Source: Pseudomonas wuhanensis (lineage in GTDB: Bacteria > Pseudomonadota > Gammaproteobacteria > Pseudomonadales > Pseudomonadaceae). From it: a stretch of 64,000 bases of DNA. Both the position numbers and the translations under genes were made by a program. Location: positions 496,001 through 560,000 of the forward strand of contig NZ_CP117430.1 of assembly GCF_030687395.1 (NCBI RefSeq), in the 5' to 3' direction. Numbering within the stretch: position 1 is the first letter of the stretch; each line of letters begins with the position of its first letter. Below are positions 46,694 through 55,823 of this stretch, piece after piece. The notes beneath the pieces are model-generated. The model saw only the letters and a list, made by a program, of their open reading frames with translations. It had not been told where the DNA came from and ran no database searches.

Positions 46694-47913
46694 TGAGCGA
46701 CATTATCCGCCGCGACCCACGCGCCGAATGGATCGCCCGCAACCGCTTGCACCCGCTGCATGCGGCCATGCAACCGGCGCAACACAGCTGGATGGGGCCT
46801 AACGGTCTCATCCGCAAGAATCCTCACGGGATCGGTTTTATCGGCCCCAACGGCATCAAACGGATCGACCGCAGCGGCGCTCAGCAGGGCGGGGCGACCA
46901 AACGCTCAGCCGCGGTTGAAGTGCAATTGCCGCTGCATCAAGTGGCTGCACCTGTGTTCTACATCAGCGTGGTGCCGGACATGGTCGGCGGCCGCTTGAG
47001 CAGTCACGACCGCGACTTGCTCGGCCTGGCTCATCAATTGGCCGGCAAGGACGGCGCGGTACTGGCCGTGGTCTTCGGTGAGCACAAGGAAAACGCCTTT
47101 GCCACGGCTGGCGTTGACCGCTTGCTGGTGCTTGAGGGCGACGAGTTCAGTGGTTATGCACCGGAACAACGGGTCCAGGGTCTGCGGGCTGTGGATAACC
47201 AGTTCAGCCCGCGTCACTGGTTGCTGCCGGACAGCCGCAGCGGTGGCGGCGAACTGGGTCGGCGCTTTGCTGCCGCACTGGGCGAGCGCCCGGCCACGCG
47301 GGTCTGGCAGGTCAAGGATCAGGAATGCATCGGCCGTGCCGGTGCTGGCCTGCAGGACCTTGCGCGGCCGGTGGCCCGCTTGATTCTGGCGGCTGCCGAA
47401 TGCGCCGAACCGGTCAGCGAAACCCGTCACGAAGCGTTGCCGGTGGAGTTATCCACAACGGTCGCCCGCAGCCTGTCGCGGATCGAAGATCTGGGCGCTG
47501 TGGCGGTGGACCCGGCGGCGATTCCGATGGCCGAAGCCGAATTCATCTTCTCCGGCGGCAACGGGGTCAAGGACTGGGGACTTTTCCACAGGACGGCCGA
47601 AGCGTTGGGCGCGACCGAAGGTGCGTCGCGGGTGGCGGTGGACGATGGTTTCATGGCGCGCGACCGGCAGGTCGGCGCGTCCGGCACCTGGGTAACCGCG
47701 CGGGTTTACGTGGCGGTGGGGATTTCCGGGGCGATCCAGCACCTGCAAGGCATCGGTGCCTGCGACAAGGTGGTGGCGATCAACCTCGATCCGGGTTGCG
47801 ACATGATCAAACGGGCCGACCTGTCGGTGATCGGCGAGAGCGCCGAGATTCTTCAAGCCTTGATCGATGCGGTAGCGGCTTACCGCAACGACGCCAAGCG
47901 CGATGCGGCTTAA
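46693..47913 (+). CDS. etfA: Electron transfer flavoprotein alpha subunit (dgc-linked)
   Basis: A 406-residue ETF alpha, longer than the housekeeping protein because of about 75 extra N-terminal residues (LIRKNPHGIGFIGPNGIKRI). The C-terminal FAD domain is clear: VGASGTWVTARVYVAVGISG and GACDKVVAINLDPGCDMIKRAD. Its start overlaps the dgcB stop. It carries two consensus DnaA boxes (47190-47198 and 47449-47457) inside its coding sequence. Confidence 0.93.
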   Translation: MSDIIRRDPRAEWIARNRLHPLHAAMQPAQHSWMGPNGLIRKNPHGIGFIGPNGIKRIDRSGAQQGGATKRSAAVEVQLPLHQVAAPVFYISVVPDMVGGRLSSHDRDLLGLAHQLAGKDGAVLAVVFGEHKENAFATAGVDRLLVLEGDEFSGYAPEQRVQGLRAVDNQFSPRHWLLPDSRSGGGELGRRFAAALGERPATRVWQVKDQECIGRAGAGLQDLARPVARLILAAAECAEPVSETRHEALPVELSTTVARSLSRIEDLGAVAVDPAAIPMAEAEFIFSGGNGVKDWGLFHRTAEALGATEGASRVAVDDGFMARDRQVGASGTWVTARVYVAVGISGAIQHLQGIGACDKVVAINLDPGCDMIKRADLSVIGESAEILQALIDAVAAYRNDAKRDAA

Positions 47914-47928
47914 GGGAAGGAAAGGGTT

Positions 47929-48699
47929 ATGAGCACGAAAATCATCAGCCTGGTGTCCATCGGCGCCCACCCGACCTCCGGCCGGCCACGCCGCGCCGAG
48001 CAGGATGCGCGGGCGGTTGAACTGGGTTTGCAGCTGGCTGGGGATAACCTGCAAGTGCTGCATGCCGGCGACGTCGCGGAACCGGCATTGCGCGCTTATC
48101 TGGGCATGGGCCTGGAGCAGCTGCATGTGCTGGAGCAACCGGAAGGCGCTGATGCGCTGCCGGCGTTGACCGCGTATTTGCGTGATGCCGGGGCACAGGT
48201 GGTGCTGACCGGCAGTCAGGCGGAAACCGGTGAAGGCTCGGGCATGTTGCCGTTCCTGCTGGCGGAAAGCCTCGGTTGGCCGCTGGTCGTGGGTTTGGCG
48301 CAGGTCGAATCCATCGACGGCGGTTCAGCGTTGGTGCTGCAGGCCTTGCCTCGCGGGCAGCGTCGGCGCTTGAAAGTGCGCCTGCCGTTTCTGGCGACTG
48401 TGGATAACGCGGCACCCAAGCCGCGGCAGAGCGCCTACGGTCCGGCACGTCGTGGGGTATTGCAGGCGGAAGAAGTCGAAGTGGTCGACGATGAACTGCT
48501 GGCGGTGGCCACGCTGCAACCGGCCAAGCCACGGCCAAAGCGCTTGAAAGTGATCAAGGCCAAGAGCGGTGCGGATCGCATGAAGGCCGCGACGGCCAAG
48601 GCCAGTGGCGGCGGTGGGCAAGTGCTCAAGGGCGTGACCGCGCAAGCGGGCGCCGAAGCCATCCTCAAGTTGCTGATTGAAGAAGGCGTGGTTCGCTAA
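47929..48699 (+). CDS. etfB: Electron transfer flavoprotein beta subunit (dgc-linked)
   Basis: A 256-residue ETF beta partner of the preceding gene, 15 bases downstream. HPTSGRPRRAEQDARAVELG opens the AMP-binding domain and VVLTGSQAETGEGSGMLPFLLAE is the family core. With EtfA it should accept electrons from dimethylglycine/sarcosine oxidation. It holds one consensus DnaA box (48399-48407). Confidence 0.92.
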   Translation: MSTKIISLVSIGAHPTSGRPRRAEQDARAVELGLQLAGDNLQVLHAGDVAEPALRAYLGMGLEQLHVLEQPEGADALPALTAYLRDAGAQVVLTGSQAETGEGSGMLPFLLAESLGWPLVVGLAQVESIDGGSALVLQALPRGQRRRLKVRLPFLATVDNAAPKPRQSAYGPARRGVLQAEEVEVVDDELLAVATLQPAKPRPKRLKVIKAKSGADRMKAATAKASGGGGQVLKGVTAQAGAEAILKLLIEEGVVR

Positions 48700-48720
48700 C
48701 GGTCCTGTGGAGCCCGGTAA

Positions 48721-49287
48721 ATGGCTGTTGAATTTCGTTCGGCCCTGCGCGCGGATGCGCGTGAGATTGCTCGCTTGTTTCAGATTTCATCAGAAGGTGC
48801 GGCGGATTACATCTGGAGCCAACTGGCGCAGCCCGGCCAGGACCTGCTGGAGGTCGGTGCCAGTCGTTACGCTCGTGAAGACGTCGATTTCTCCTATCAG
48901 AACTGCCTGATCGCCCAGGTCGAGGGAAAGGTCATCGGCATGCTGCACAGCTACGCGATGCGCCACGACCCTCAGGCCGCTCCCGTGACCGATCCCGTCC
49001 TGGCGCCGTATGCCACGATGGAAATCCCCGACACCCTTTATATTTCGAGCCTGGCCCTGCATGAGGGCTGGCGTAATCAGGGGGTGGGCAAACAATTCCT
49101 CGCCTATGCCTACGACCGTGCCAACCGATTGGGGCTCAATGGCTTGAGCCTGATCGACTATGCGGTGAACACCGGCGCACGGCGGTTTTATGAGCGCCAT
49201 GGTTTCCGGATTGTCGATACCTGCCAGATCACGCCCCACCCAATGATTCGGGTCACGGGGGAAGCCTATTTGATGTATCGGCCTTGA
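48721..49287 (+). CDS. GNAT N-acetyltransferase
   Basis: A 188-residue acetyltransferase. The acetyl-CoA motif is HEGWRNQGVGKQFLAYAYDRA near 115-135, followed by NTGARRFYERHGFRIVDTCQI. It lies 21 bases behind etfB and may be on the same transcript. The acceptor is unknown. Confidence 0.86.
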   Translation: MAVEFRSALRADAREIARLFQISSEGAADYIWSQLAQPGQDLLEVGASRYAREDVDFSYQNCLIAQVEGKVIGMLHSYAMRHDPQAAPVTDPVLAPYATMEIPDTLYISSLALHEGWRNQGVGKQFLAYAYDRANRLGLNGLSLIDYAVNTGARRFYERHGFRIVDTCQITPHPMIRVTGEAYLMYRP

Positions 49288-50340
49288 GGCACGAACCCAA
49301 TCTATGTGGGAGCGGGTCAATGTCGATCACAGATTGTGTGCACACCAACAACGCACTGTGGTTACCCACAATCCCTGTTAGCGCTTCTGTGGATAACATG
49401 TTCGCCCCTCGCTACACCCCTTGCCCATCAAGCCCTCCAGCCCTCCGTACAAAAAATAACCAGTCTAAGCTACGGTTTTTCCGAGCTTTTTCCACAGAAC
49501 GACTTCGTTCGTAAGCCAATACTTGCCCCCAATCTCTGTTGGCGCTTCTGTGGATAAGATGTTCGCTGTCCGCTACAGGCTATATAAACCGTGGCTTTCA
49601 GTCAGTTGATCAAATAATGCTCAATTGACCCTTTTCTCTCCCTGATCCTTCCGCAAACCCTGAATTCTCACGGCTTTCAGCGGTTTTCCACAGACGTTGC
49701 AAAGTTGCCCCCAAAGTCTGTTGGCGCTTCTGTGGATAAGGTGTTTGCCATCCTCTGTACGTCATATAAAACGTGCCCTGCAGACTTCTGATCAAAAAAC
49801 GACCAATGCTTGGGTAAAACCCTGCTTCTGGATAAGTCACGGTTTTTCTTGGTTTTTTGTGAATAAATTTGGCCCGTCATCCACAGTTGTCCCCAATAGC
49901 TGTGGGTGGAGATGTGGATAACTTGTTCGCTAAACCCTGCAAGCCACGGCCTATATAGGCCACAACGCGATAGATCAGATTTCATACAGTTCTAAGGCAC
50001 TTCCTTGACTTCGATCTGTCGCGTGTCTTCACTCTCAGGGCACAAGGACAGCCGTCACTTATCCACATCTGGTTCAGGGAGAACGCGTGATGGATAGCCA
50101 GCCACATCGCTCGCACCCAACCCCTTGCGTGACCTGTGTACCGACACCCGCGACCTTGCTGCGTAAACGGATTCACCGTCGCGCCACCAATCAGCGCGCT
50201 CGCCTATAGCGCTTGAAGCCTTCCCCAAACCCTGACGCCGCTGCCATTGAGGCCCGACCGTGCCCGGTGACCAGGCGTTTGTTCGTCTATCGATTGCAGG
50301 CAACCACAGAGTTGCCCATCTGCCTGAGAGGAAATGACCC
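49288..50340. repeat. Noncoding degenerate tandem repeats, about 182-bp period
   Basis: A 1-kb stretch without a gene. Four units begin with a Pro-type block, CCCCAAT..CTGTTGGCGCTTCTGTGGATAA, and contain TATATA(A) then GATCA and a final TTCCACAG/ATCCACAG. The TGTGGATAA boxes are 161, 182 and 182 bases apart. Units agree only around these motifs, which implies selection on the motifs. A lone, shortened REP (TGTGGGAGCGGGT at 49301) lies at its left edge. The right part (50070-50340) carries the upstream region of the GMC fusion gene. Confidence 0.7.
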
Positions 50341-53300
50341 ATGACACGGATCGCCACGCCCATCAGCGACATCAAGGAACACTACGACGTGATCGTCATC
50401 GGCTCCGGCTACGGCGGCGGGATCGCGGCGTCGCGCCTGTCCCGCGCTGGCAAGCGGGTGTGCCTGCTGGAGCGAGGTCGGGAAATCCAGCCCGGCGAAT
50501 ACCCCAATACGATGCTGGCGGCCACTGAAGAACTGCAGGTCCATGACCCGGACGGGCACATCGGTTCGCGCACCGGGTTGTTTGACTTGCACGTCAATGC
50601 GCAGCAGAACGTGGTGGTCGGTTGCGGCTTGGGCGGCACGTCGCTGATCAACGCCAACGTTGCCCTGGAGCCGGAGCCCGGCGTGTTCGACGATCCGCGC
50701 TGGCCGCTGGCAGTGCGTGAGCATCGCGACACCTTGCTCAAGGACGGTTACGCCCGGGCTCGGGAGATGCTCAAGCCCAATCCGTACCCGAGCACCGCAC
50801 CGAACCTGCCCAAACTCGACGCCAACAAAAAATCCGCTGATTACCTCAAGCAAGGTGCGCATTTCTACAAGCCGCCGATCAACGTGACCTTCGACAAGCT
50901 GCCGAACAACCTCAACCATGTAGGCGTTGAGCAATTGCCGTGCAACCACTGCGGCGACTGCGTCTCGGGCTGTAACAACAAGGCCAAGAACACCACGCTG
51001 ATGAATTACCTGCCCGATGCCTGGAACCACGGCGCGGAGATTTTCTGCCAGGCCGAGGTGCGGCATCTGGAGCGCGACGGTGACGGCTGGATCGTGCACT
51101 TCCAGTATCTGGACAGCGGCCGGGAGAAATTCTCCGCGCCGACGCTGTTCGTCAAGGCGGACATTGTCGTGGTGTCGGCGGGCACCCTGGGCTCCACCGA
51201 AATCCTCCTGCGTTCTCGGGACAAAGGTCTGGCGACGTCCGATCAGCTCGGCGAAAACATGAGCGGCAACGGCGATATCCTCGGTTTTGGCCACAACTGC
51301 GATGAAACGATCAACGGCATTGGCTTCGGCGCGCATCCGGCCAATGAAATGAAACCGGTCGGCCCGTGCATCACCTCGATCATCGACATGCGCACCGAAG
51401 GCGACTGGCGCAGCCGCATGGTCATCGAAGAAGGCTCGATCCCCGGCGCGCTCGGCCGGCCCATGGTGCCGAGCATGGCCGCGTTCGCCGGATTGATCGG
51501 CAAGCCCACTGACGACAGTTTCACCGGCAAGCTCAAGTACGCCGAGCGCGAAGCCGAAAGCTTCCTGCGCGGCCCGTATCACGGCGCCCTGCACAACATG
51601 CAGACCTACCTGATCATGAGCCACGACGACGGCAAGGGTCGCATGGTGCTCGACAGCAAGGACCAGCTGCGCATCGACTGGCCGGGTGTTGGCGAGCAGG
51701 AAAACGTCAAACTCGGTAACGAGCGGCTGCACCAGAGCACCAAGGCATTAGGCGGGATCTGGGTCGAGAACCCGATCTGGACCGAGCTGCTCAAACACAG
51801 CATCGTTTCCGTCCACCCGTTGGGCGGTTGCGTGATGGGCGAGGATGCGGAGCAGGGCGTGGTCAACCACAAGGGCCAGGTATTCAGCAGCACCAGTGGC
51901 ACGAATGTCTATGCCGGGTTGTACGTGACCGACGGCGCGGTGATCCCGACTTCCCTGGCGGTCAATCCGCTGCTGACCATCTCTGCCGTGAGCGAGCGCA
52001 ACATGGGCCTGCTGGCTGCCGATCGCGGTTGGCATATCGACTACACGCTGCCCTCGGCACCGCGCAAACAGGTGGCGGCGCCGACCCTCGGCGTGCAGTT
52101 CACCGAAACCATGAAAGGCTATTTCTCCAAAGCCTTCACCCAGCCCCAGGGCACCGATCTGAAACTCTACGAGGCGGCGGCCAAACGTGGCGAGTCGGAC
52201 AACTCGCCGATCGAGTTCACCCTGACCATCACCGCCAACGACCTCAACCGCATGATCAAAGAACCTGAACACGCCGCGACACTGGTCGGCACCCTGGATG
52301 CTCCAGGCTTGTCGCCAGAACCGCTGACCGCCAGCAATGGCGTGTTCAACCTGTTCGAGGAGTATCAGGAACAGGTCGGTGTGCGGCACATGAATTACGA
52401 CATGAAACTGACCGCCGAGGACGGCAGCGATTATTACTTCAGCGCGTTCAAGACCGTGCCCGAAGACAACGGCGTGCTGAACGTCTGGCACGACACCAGC
52501 ACCCTCTACGTGACGCTGTATCGCGGGGCGGACAAGACCGGTGAGGTGATGGGTTCGGGTGTGATGCACATCCATCCAGCCGATTTCGCCAAGCAGATGA
52601 CCACCATGAAGGTGCTCAACGCGCGCAACGAACGCGAGCGCATCGATGGGCTGGCACGGTTTGGCAAGTTCTTCGCGGGCATCTTGTGGGAGAGCTACGG
52701 CGGGGTGTTCGCGGGTGACATCTACTTCAATCCTGACGCACCGCCACGGCAAAAACGCCCATTGGATGCGCCGGTCCCGAGCGTGCAGTTCTTCCAGACC
52801 GAAGACAACGTACAGCTACGCCTGACCCGCTACCAGGCTGGCAGCAAAGGGCCGGTGATGCTGGTCCACGGTTTGGGCGTGGGCTCGAATATTTTCTCCA
52901 CCGACACCATCCAGACCAACCTGCTGGAGTACCTGTGCAAGCACGAGTACGACGTCTGGCTGCTGGATTTGCGAGTGAGCATTCTGTTGCCCGCGAGCAA
53001 GAAGGAATGGAACGGCGACCAGATTGCGCAGTACGACTTCAAGGCTGCCATCGCGCAGATCCAGCAGGCAACCAAGGCGGCGGATGTGCAATGCGTGGTG
53101 CATTGCTACGGCGCGACGACCTTCTTCATGTCGCTGCTGGCCGGGTTGCAGGGCGTGCGTTCGGTGGTGTGTTCGCAGATCGCGGCGGATACGGTGGTCG
53201 CCACGGCAACCGGGCTCAAGGCCGGTCTGCACCTTCCGGGGATGCTCGACGCCATCGGCATCAAATCCCTCACCGCGTATGCCGACAATAAGGAGAGCTG

Positions 53301-53793
53301 GTTCAACAAACTCTACGACAAAGCCCTCAACGGCTACGCCCGCATCGAGGCCCAGGGCTACTGCACCAACCCGGTGTGCCATCGCATCACCTTCATGTAC
53401 GCATCGTTGTACCGCCACGACACGCTCAACGAGACCCTGCATGACAACCTGCATGAGCTGTTCGGCGAATCGAACATGCAGACCTTTGAGCACTTGGCGT
53501 TGATCCTGCGCAAAGGCCATCTGGTGGACTTCAAGGGGCAGGACGTCTACATGCCGCACTTCGACCGGCTGACCATGCCGATCTGCTTCATCAGCGGCGA
53601 AGACAACCAGTGCTACCTGCCCGAAAGCACGCTCAAGACTTATGAGCGCGTGTGCAAAGTCCATGGGCCGGAGCGCTACAGCCGCCACGTGGTGCCGGGT
53701 TACGGGCATATCGACTGCATGTTCGGCAAGAATGCGGTGATCGATGTGTACCCGATCATCCTGGAGCATCTGGAGAAAACCGCTCTCGGCTAG
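50341..53793 (+). CDS. GMC oxidoreductase fused to alpha/beta hydrolase
   Basis: A 1150-residue two-enzyme protein. Residues about 14-560 form a cholesterol-oxidase-like GMC flavoenzyme (IVIGSGYGGGIAASRLSRAG; GCGLGGTSLINANV; SVHPLGGCVMG; VNPLLTISAVSERNM). Inside it C201-x2-C204-x2-C207-x3-C211 (PCNHCGDCVSGCNNKAKNT) looks like an Fe-S or structural metal site. A beta-rich linker spans about 590-770. Residues about 800-1145 are an alpha/beta hydrolase with Cys922 at the nucleophile elbow (VHCYGA) instead of Ser, Asp1088 and His1123 (VPGYGHIDC). There is no signal peptide. It heads a unit with a cytochrome c and a phosphoesterase. The substrate is unknown; a sterol or lipid-like alcohol or ester is a guess. 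Confidence 0.87.
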   Translation: MTRIATPISDIKEHYDVIVIGSGYGGGIAASRLSRAGKRVCLLERGREIQPGEYPNTMLAATEELQVHDPDGHIGSRTGLFDLHVNAQQNVVVGCGLGGTSLINANVALEPEPGVFDDPRWPLAVREHRDTLLKDGYARAREMLKPNPYPSTAPNLPKLDANKKSADYLKQGAHFYKPPINVTFDKLPNNLNHVGVEQLPCNHCGDCVSGCNNKAKNTTLMNYLPDAWNHGAEIFCQAEVRHLERDGDGWIVHFQYLDSGREKFSAPTLFVKADIVVVSAGTLGSTEILLRSRDKGLATSDQLGENMSGNGDILGFGHNCDETINGIGFGAHPANEMKPVGPCITSIIDMRTEGDWRSRMVIEEGSIPGALGRPMVPSMAAFAGLIGKPTDDSFTGKLKYAEREAESFLRGPYHGALHNMQTYLIMSHDDGKGRMVLDSKDQLRIDWPGVGEQENVKLGNERLHQSTKALGGIWVENPIWTELLKHSIVSVHPLGGCVMGEDAEQGVVNHKGQVFSSTSGTNVYAGLYVTDGAVIPTSLAVNPLLTISAVSERNMGLLAADRGWHIDYTLPSAPRKQVAAPTLGVQFTETMKGYFSKAFTQPQGTDLKLYEAAAKRGESDNSPIEFTLTITANDLNRMIKEPEHAATLVGTLDAPGLSPEPLTASNGVFNLFEEYQEQVGVRHMNYDMKLTAEDGSDYYFSAFKTVPEDNGVLNVWHDTSTLYVTLYRGADKTGEVMGSGVMHIHPADFAKQMTTMKVLNARNERERIDGLARFGKFFAGILWESYGGVFAGDIYFNPDAPPRQKRPLDAPVPSVQFFQTEDNVQLRLTRYQAGSKGPVMLVHGLGVGSNIFSTDTIQTNLLEYLCKHEYDVWLLDLRVSILLPASKKEWNGDQIAQYDFKAAIAQIQQATKAADVQCVVHCYGATTFFMSLLAGLQGVRSVVCSQIAADTVVATATGLKAGLHLPGMLDAIGIKSLTAYADNKESWFNKLYDKALNGYARIEAQGYCTNPVCHRITFMYASLYRHDTLNETLHDNLHELFGESNMQTFEHLALILRKGHLVDFKGQDVYMPHFDRLTMPICFISGEDNQCYLPESTLKTYERVCKVHGPERYSRHVVPGYGHIDCMFGKNAVIDVYPIILEHLEKTALG

Positions 53794-53795
53794 GT

Positions 53796-53902
53796 GATCG
53801 TTCCCACGCTCCGCGTGGGAATGCATCCCGTGACGCTCTGCGTCACACAAGCGGACGCGGAGCGTCCATGGCGGCATTCCCACGCGGAGCGTGGGAACGA
53901 TC
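53796..53902. repeat. REPIN, GATCGTTCCCACGC type
   Basis: Outer arms GATCGTTCCCACGCTCCGCG and complement with inner GTGACGCTCTGCGTCAC, in the gap between the GMC fusion and cytochrome genes. Confidence 0.9.
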
Positions 53903-53928
53903 TGGATGGGAACGATCTGGGGAAAAAT

Positions 53929-55797
53929 ATGGACAGTTACATCCGCTGGTTTCAACGCTTCATCTGGATAGGCATCGTGATGAACATGGTCTTCGCGATT
54001 CCGGCGCTGTTTGCGCCGGCGTTGCTGACTTCGATGCTCGGGATGCCACCGCAACTTTCCGATCCTTGGCTGGAGAACGCCGGCATGTTGCTGGTGGGGA
54101 TCAGCCTTTTTTACATGCCGTCAGGCTTCAACGCGCCCAAATACGTGGTGCATTCGTGGCTATGTGTATTGTCGCGGCTGGTCGCCGTGGCGTTCTGGAT
54201 CTACCTGATCAACACCAGCAACCAGGCCCAGGTATTCGTGCCGATGCTGCTGGGCGATCTGAGCATGTTCCTGATCCTGGGGGGTCTGCTGTACCTGGGC
54301 AGCGCGCCGGCCAATCGGCCCTTGGCGTTGCTTCGCGACGGCTGGCATGAGTGGCGCGCAGCGTGGGCGCGACGCTGGCAACGGCACAGCTTCAAGGTCG
54401 CCACGCTGGTCGTGGTGCTGGCGCTGGGGTTTATCGGCTATGAAACCTGGTACCAGATGCTGCGGGTGGTGCCGGCAGAGCAATACGCCTCCGATGAGGA
54501 CCACTACAAGTACGGTGCCATTGGTCTGGGCATCGAAGCGCGGATTCCCTATTACCTGTTCGCCGTGTTGCCGCAGATGTGCCCGGATAAATTGCCAAAA
54601 CCCGGCGGCTATGAAGTCTTCGGTTTCCTCTACGAGAACGGCAAGGACCTGCCGATCGGCATGGCCAAGCGGCAGATCGGCTACCCGACCGTGGAGCCCA
54701 ACTGCGCCCTGTGTCACACCGGTTCCTACCGGGCCAATACCAGCGACGTCGCCATCCCGGTGGCCACCGCGCCGGCCAATACCCTGCAACTGCAGGCCTT
54801 CCAGTGGTTTGCCTACAATTGCGCCAGCGACCCGAAATTCACCCCTGACGCGGTGATGACGGCGATCAACAGCAAGTTCCAGCTCGGGTTTTTCGAGCGC
54901 TTGTACAACCGCTACGTGATCATTCCGATGGCCACGAGCGCGCTGGTCAAGCAGAAGCAGGCCTATGCCTGGCAACGCCTGCGCGCGCCGCAAGGGCCGG
55001 GGCGCACCGACACCTTCAACCCGACGAAAATGGTGGTGTTCGGCTTCCCGGATGACTCGACCATCGGCACCGTCGACTTGCCGCAAGTCTGGAACCAGAA
55101 GCCTCGGGAGTCGATGTACCTGCACTGGGACGGCAACAACAATGACATCCACGAGCGCAATTACGCGGCGGCCATGGCCGTGGGCGCAACGCCGGAGTCG
55201 GTGCTGCCGGCCAGTTTCAACCGGGTGACCAACTGGTTGCTGGGCCACAAGGCGCCGGCCTGGCCGTTCGCGCTGGATCAGGCCAAAGTCGCACGGGGCA
55301 GACCGGTCTGGGAAAACAACTGCGCCGGTTGCCATGATTTCGGCCGCACCGACACCGGTCAGGTCACCACCAGCATTGATGAACTGGGCACCGATCCCCA
55401 TCGGCTGAACTCGTTCACCACAGGCTTGGTGACGGCTTTCCATGGCTTCAAGAAAGTGCCGTTCGACTTTGGCGCCTACCGCAAAACCCAGAGCTACAGC
55501 AACACGCCCACCGACGGCGTCTGGTTGCGCGCGCCTTACTTGCACAACGGTTCGGTACCGACCCTATGGGACTTGCTGCAACCACCGGAAAAGCGGCCGC
55601 TGGTGTTCTTCACCGGCTCTGATGTGTACGACCAGGACAAAGTCGGCTTTGTCACCAGTGGCCAGCAGATGAAGGCCTCGGCGGACTTCAAATACGACAC
55701 CCGTCTGGAGGGCAATCACAACGGCGGCCACCTGTACGGCACCCAGCTGTCGGAACTCGAGAAGCGGGCGCTCATCGAGTTTATGAAAACCCTGTAA
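53929..55797 (+). CDS. Membrane-anchored dihaem cytochrome c
   Basis: A 622-residue protein. The N-terminus has four hydrophobic helices (about 8-125, resembling DoxX-type membrane domains) and a fifth (VATLVVVLALGFIGYE, about 158-173). The rest should be periplasmic with two c-type haem sites: C259-A-L-C262-H263 and C465-A-G-C468-H469. The second is in a cytochrome-c-peroxidase-like region with LRAPYLHNGSVPTLWDLL. It likely carries electrons from the GMC enzyme next door, although the two would be on opposite sides of the membrane unless the GMC protein is exported. I start at 53929 with GGGGA upstream. Confidence 0.85.
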   Translation: MDSYIRWFQRFIWIGIVMNMVFAIPALFAPALLTSMLGMPPQLSDPWLENAGMLLVGISLFYMPSGFNAPKYVVHSWLCVLSRLVAVAFWIYLINTSNQAQVFVPMLLGDLSMFLILGGLLYLGSAPANRPLALLRDGWHEWRAAWARRWQRHSFKVATLVVVLALGFIGYETWYQMLRVVPAEQYASDEDHYKYGAIGLGIEARIPYYLFAVLPQMCPDKLPKPGGYEVFGFLYENGKDLPIGMAKRQIGYPTVEPNCALCHTGSYRANTSDVAIPVATAPANTLQLQAFQWFAYNCASDPKFTPDAVMTAINSKFQLGFFERLYNRYVIIPMATSALVKQKQAYAWQRLRAPQGPGRTDTFNPTKMVVFGFPDDSTIGTVDLPQVWNQKPRESMYLHWDGNNNDIHERNYAAAMAVGATPESVLPASFNRVTNWLLGHKAPAWPFALDQAKVARGRPVWENNCAGCHDFGRTDTGQVTTSIDELGTDPHRLNSFTTGLVTAFHGFKKVPFDFGAYRKTQSYSNTPTDGVWLRAPYLHNGSVPTLWDLLQPPEKRPLVFFTGSDVYDQDKVGFVTSGQQMKASADFKYDTRLEGNHNGGHLYGTQLSELEKRALIEFMKTL

Positions 55798-55823
55798 TTC
55801 CACTATGGATGGAGGAAGACGAC

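Larger units (their letters stand above)
47190..50067. other. DnaA-box cluster (candidate datA/DARS-like locus)
   Basis: Eight exact matches to the strongest DnaA box TTATCCACA occur in 2.9 kb: 47190-47198, 47449-47457, 48399-48407, 49388-49396, 49549-49557, 49731-49739, 49913-49921 and 50059-50067. TGTGAATAA at 49858-49866 is a ninth box fitting TTATNCACA. One-mismatch boxes lie at 49362, 49488, 49684, 49827 and 49877. Chance predicts far less than one exact 9-mer in this length. No replication gene is adjacent, so this is not an ordinary oriC. Confidence 0.72.

Noticed and set aside
49610..50176. Short open frames in the DnaA-box region (about 60-100 codons)
   Set aside because: None has a start signal or conserved character, and they follow the repeat period.
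49288..50340. DnaA-box cluster as the chromosomal origin oriC
   Set aside because: No dnaA, dnaN, rpmH or gid genes are near and no clear AT-rich unwinding element adjoins; a titration or reactivation locus fits better.
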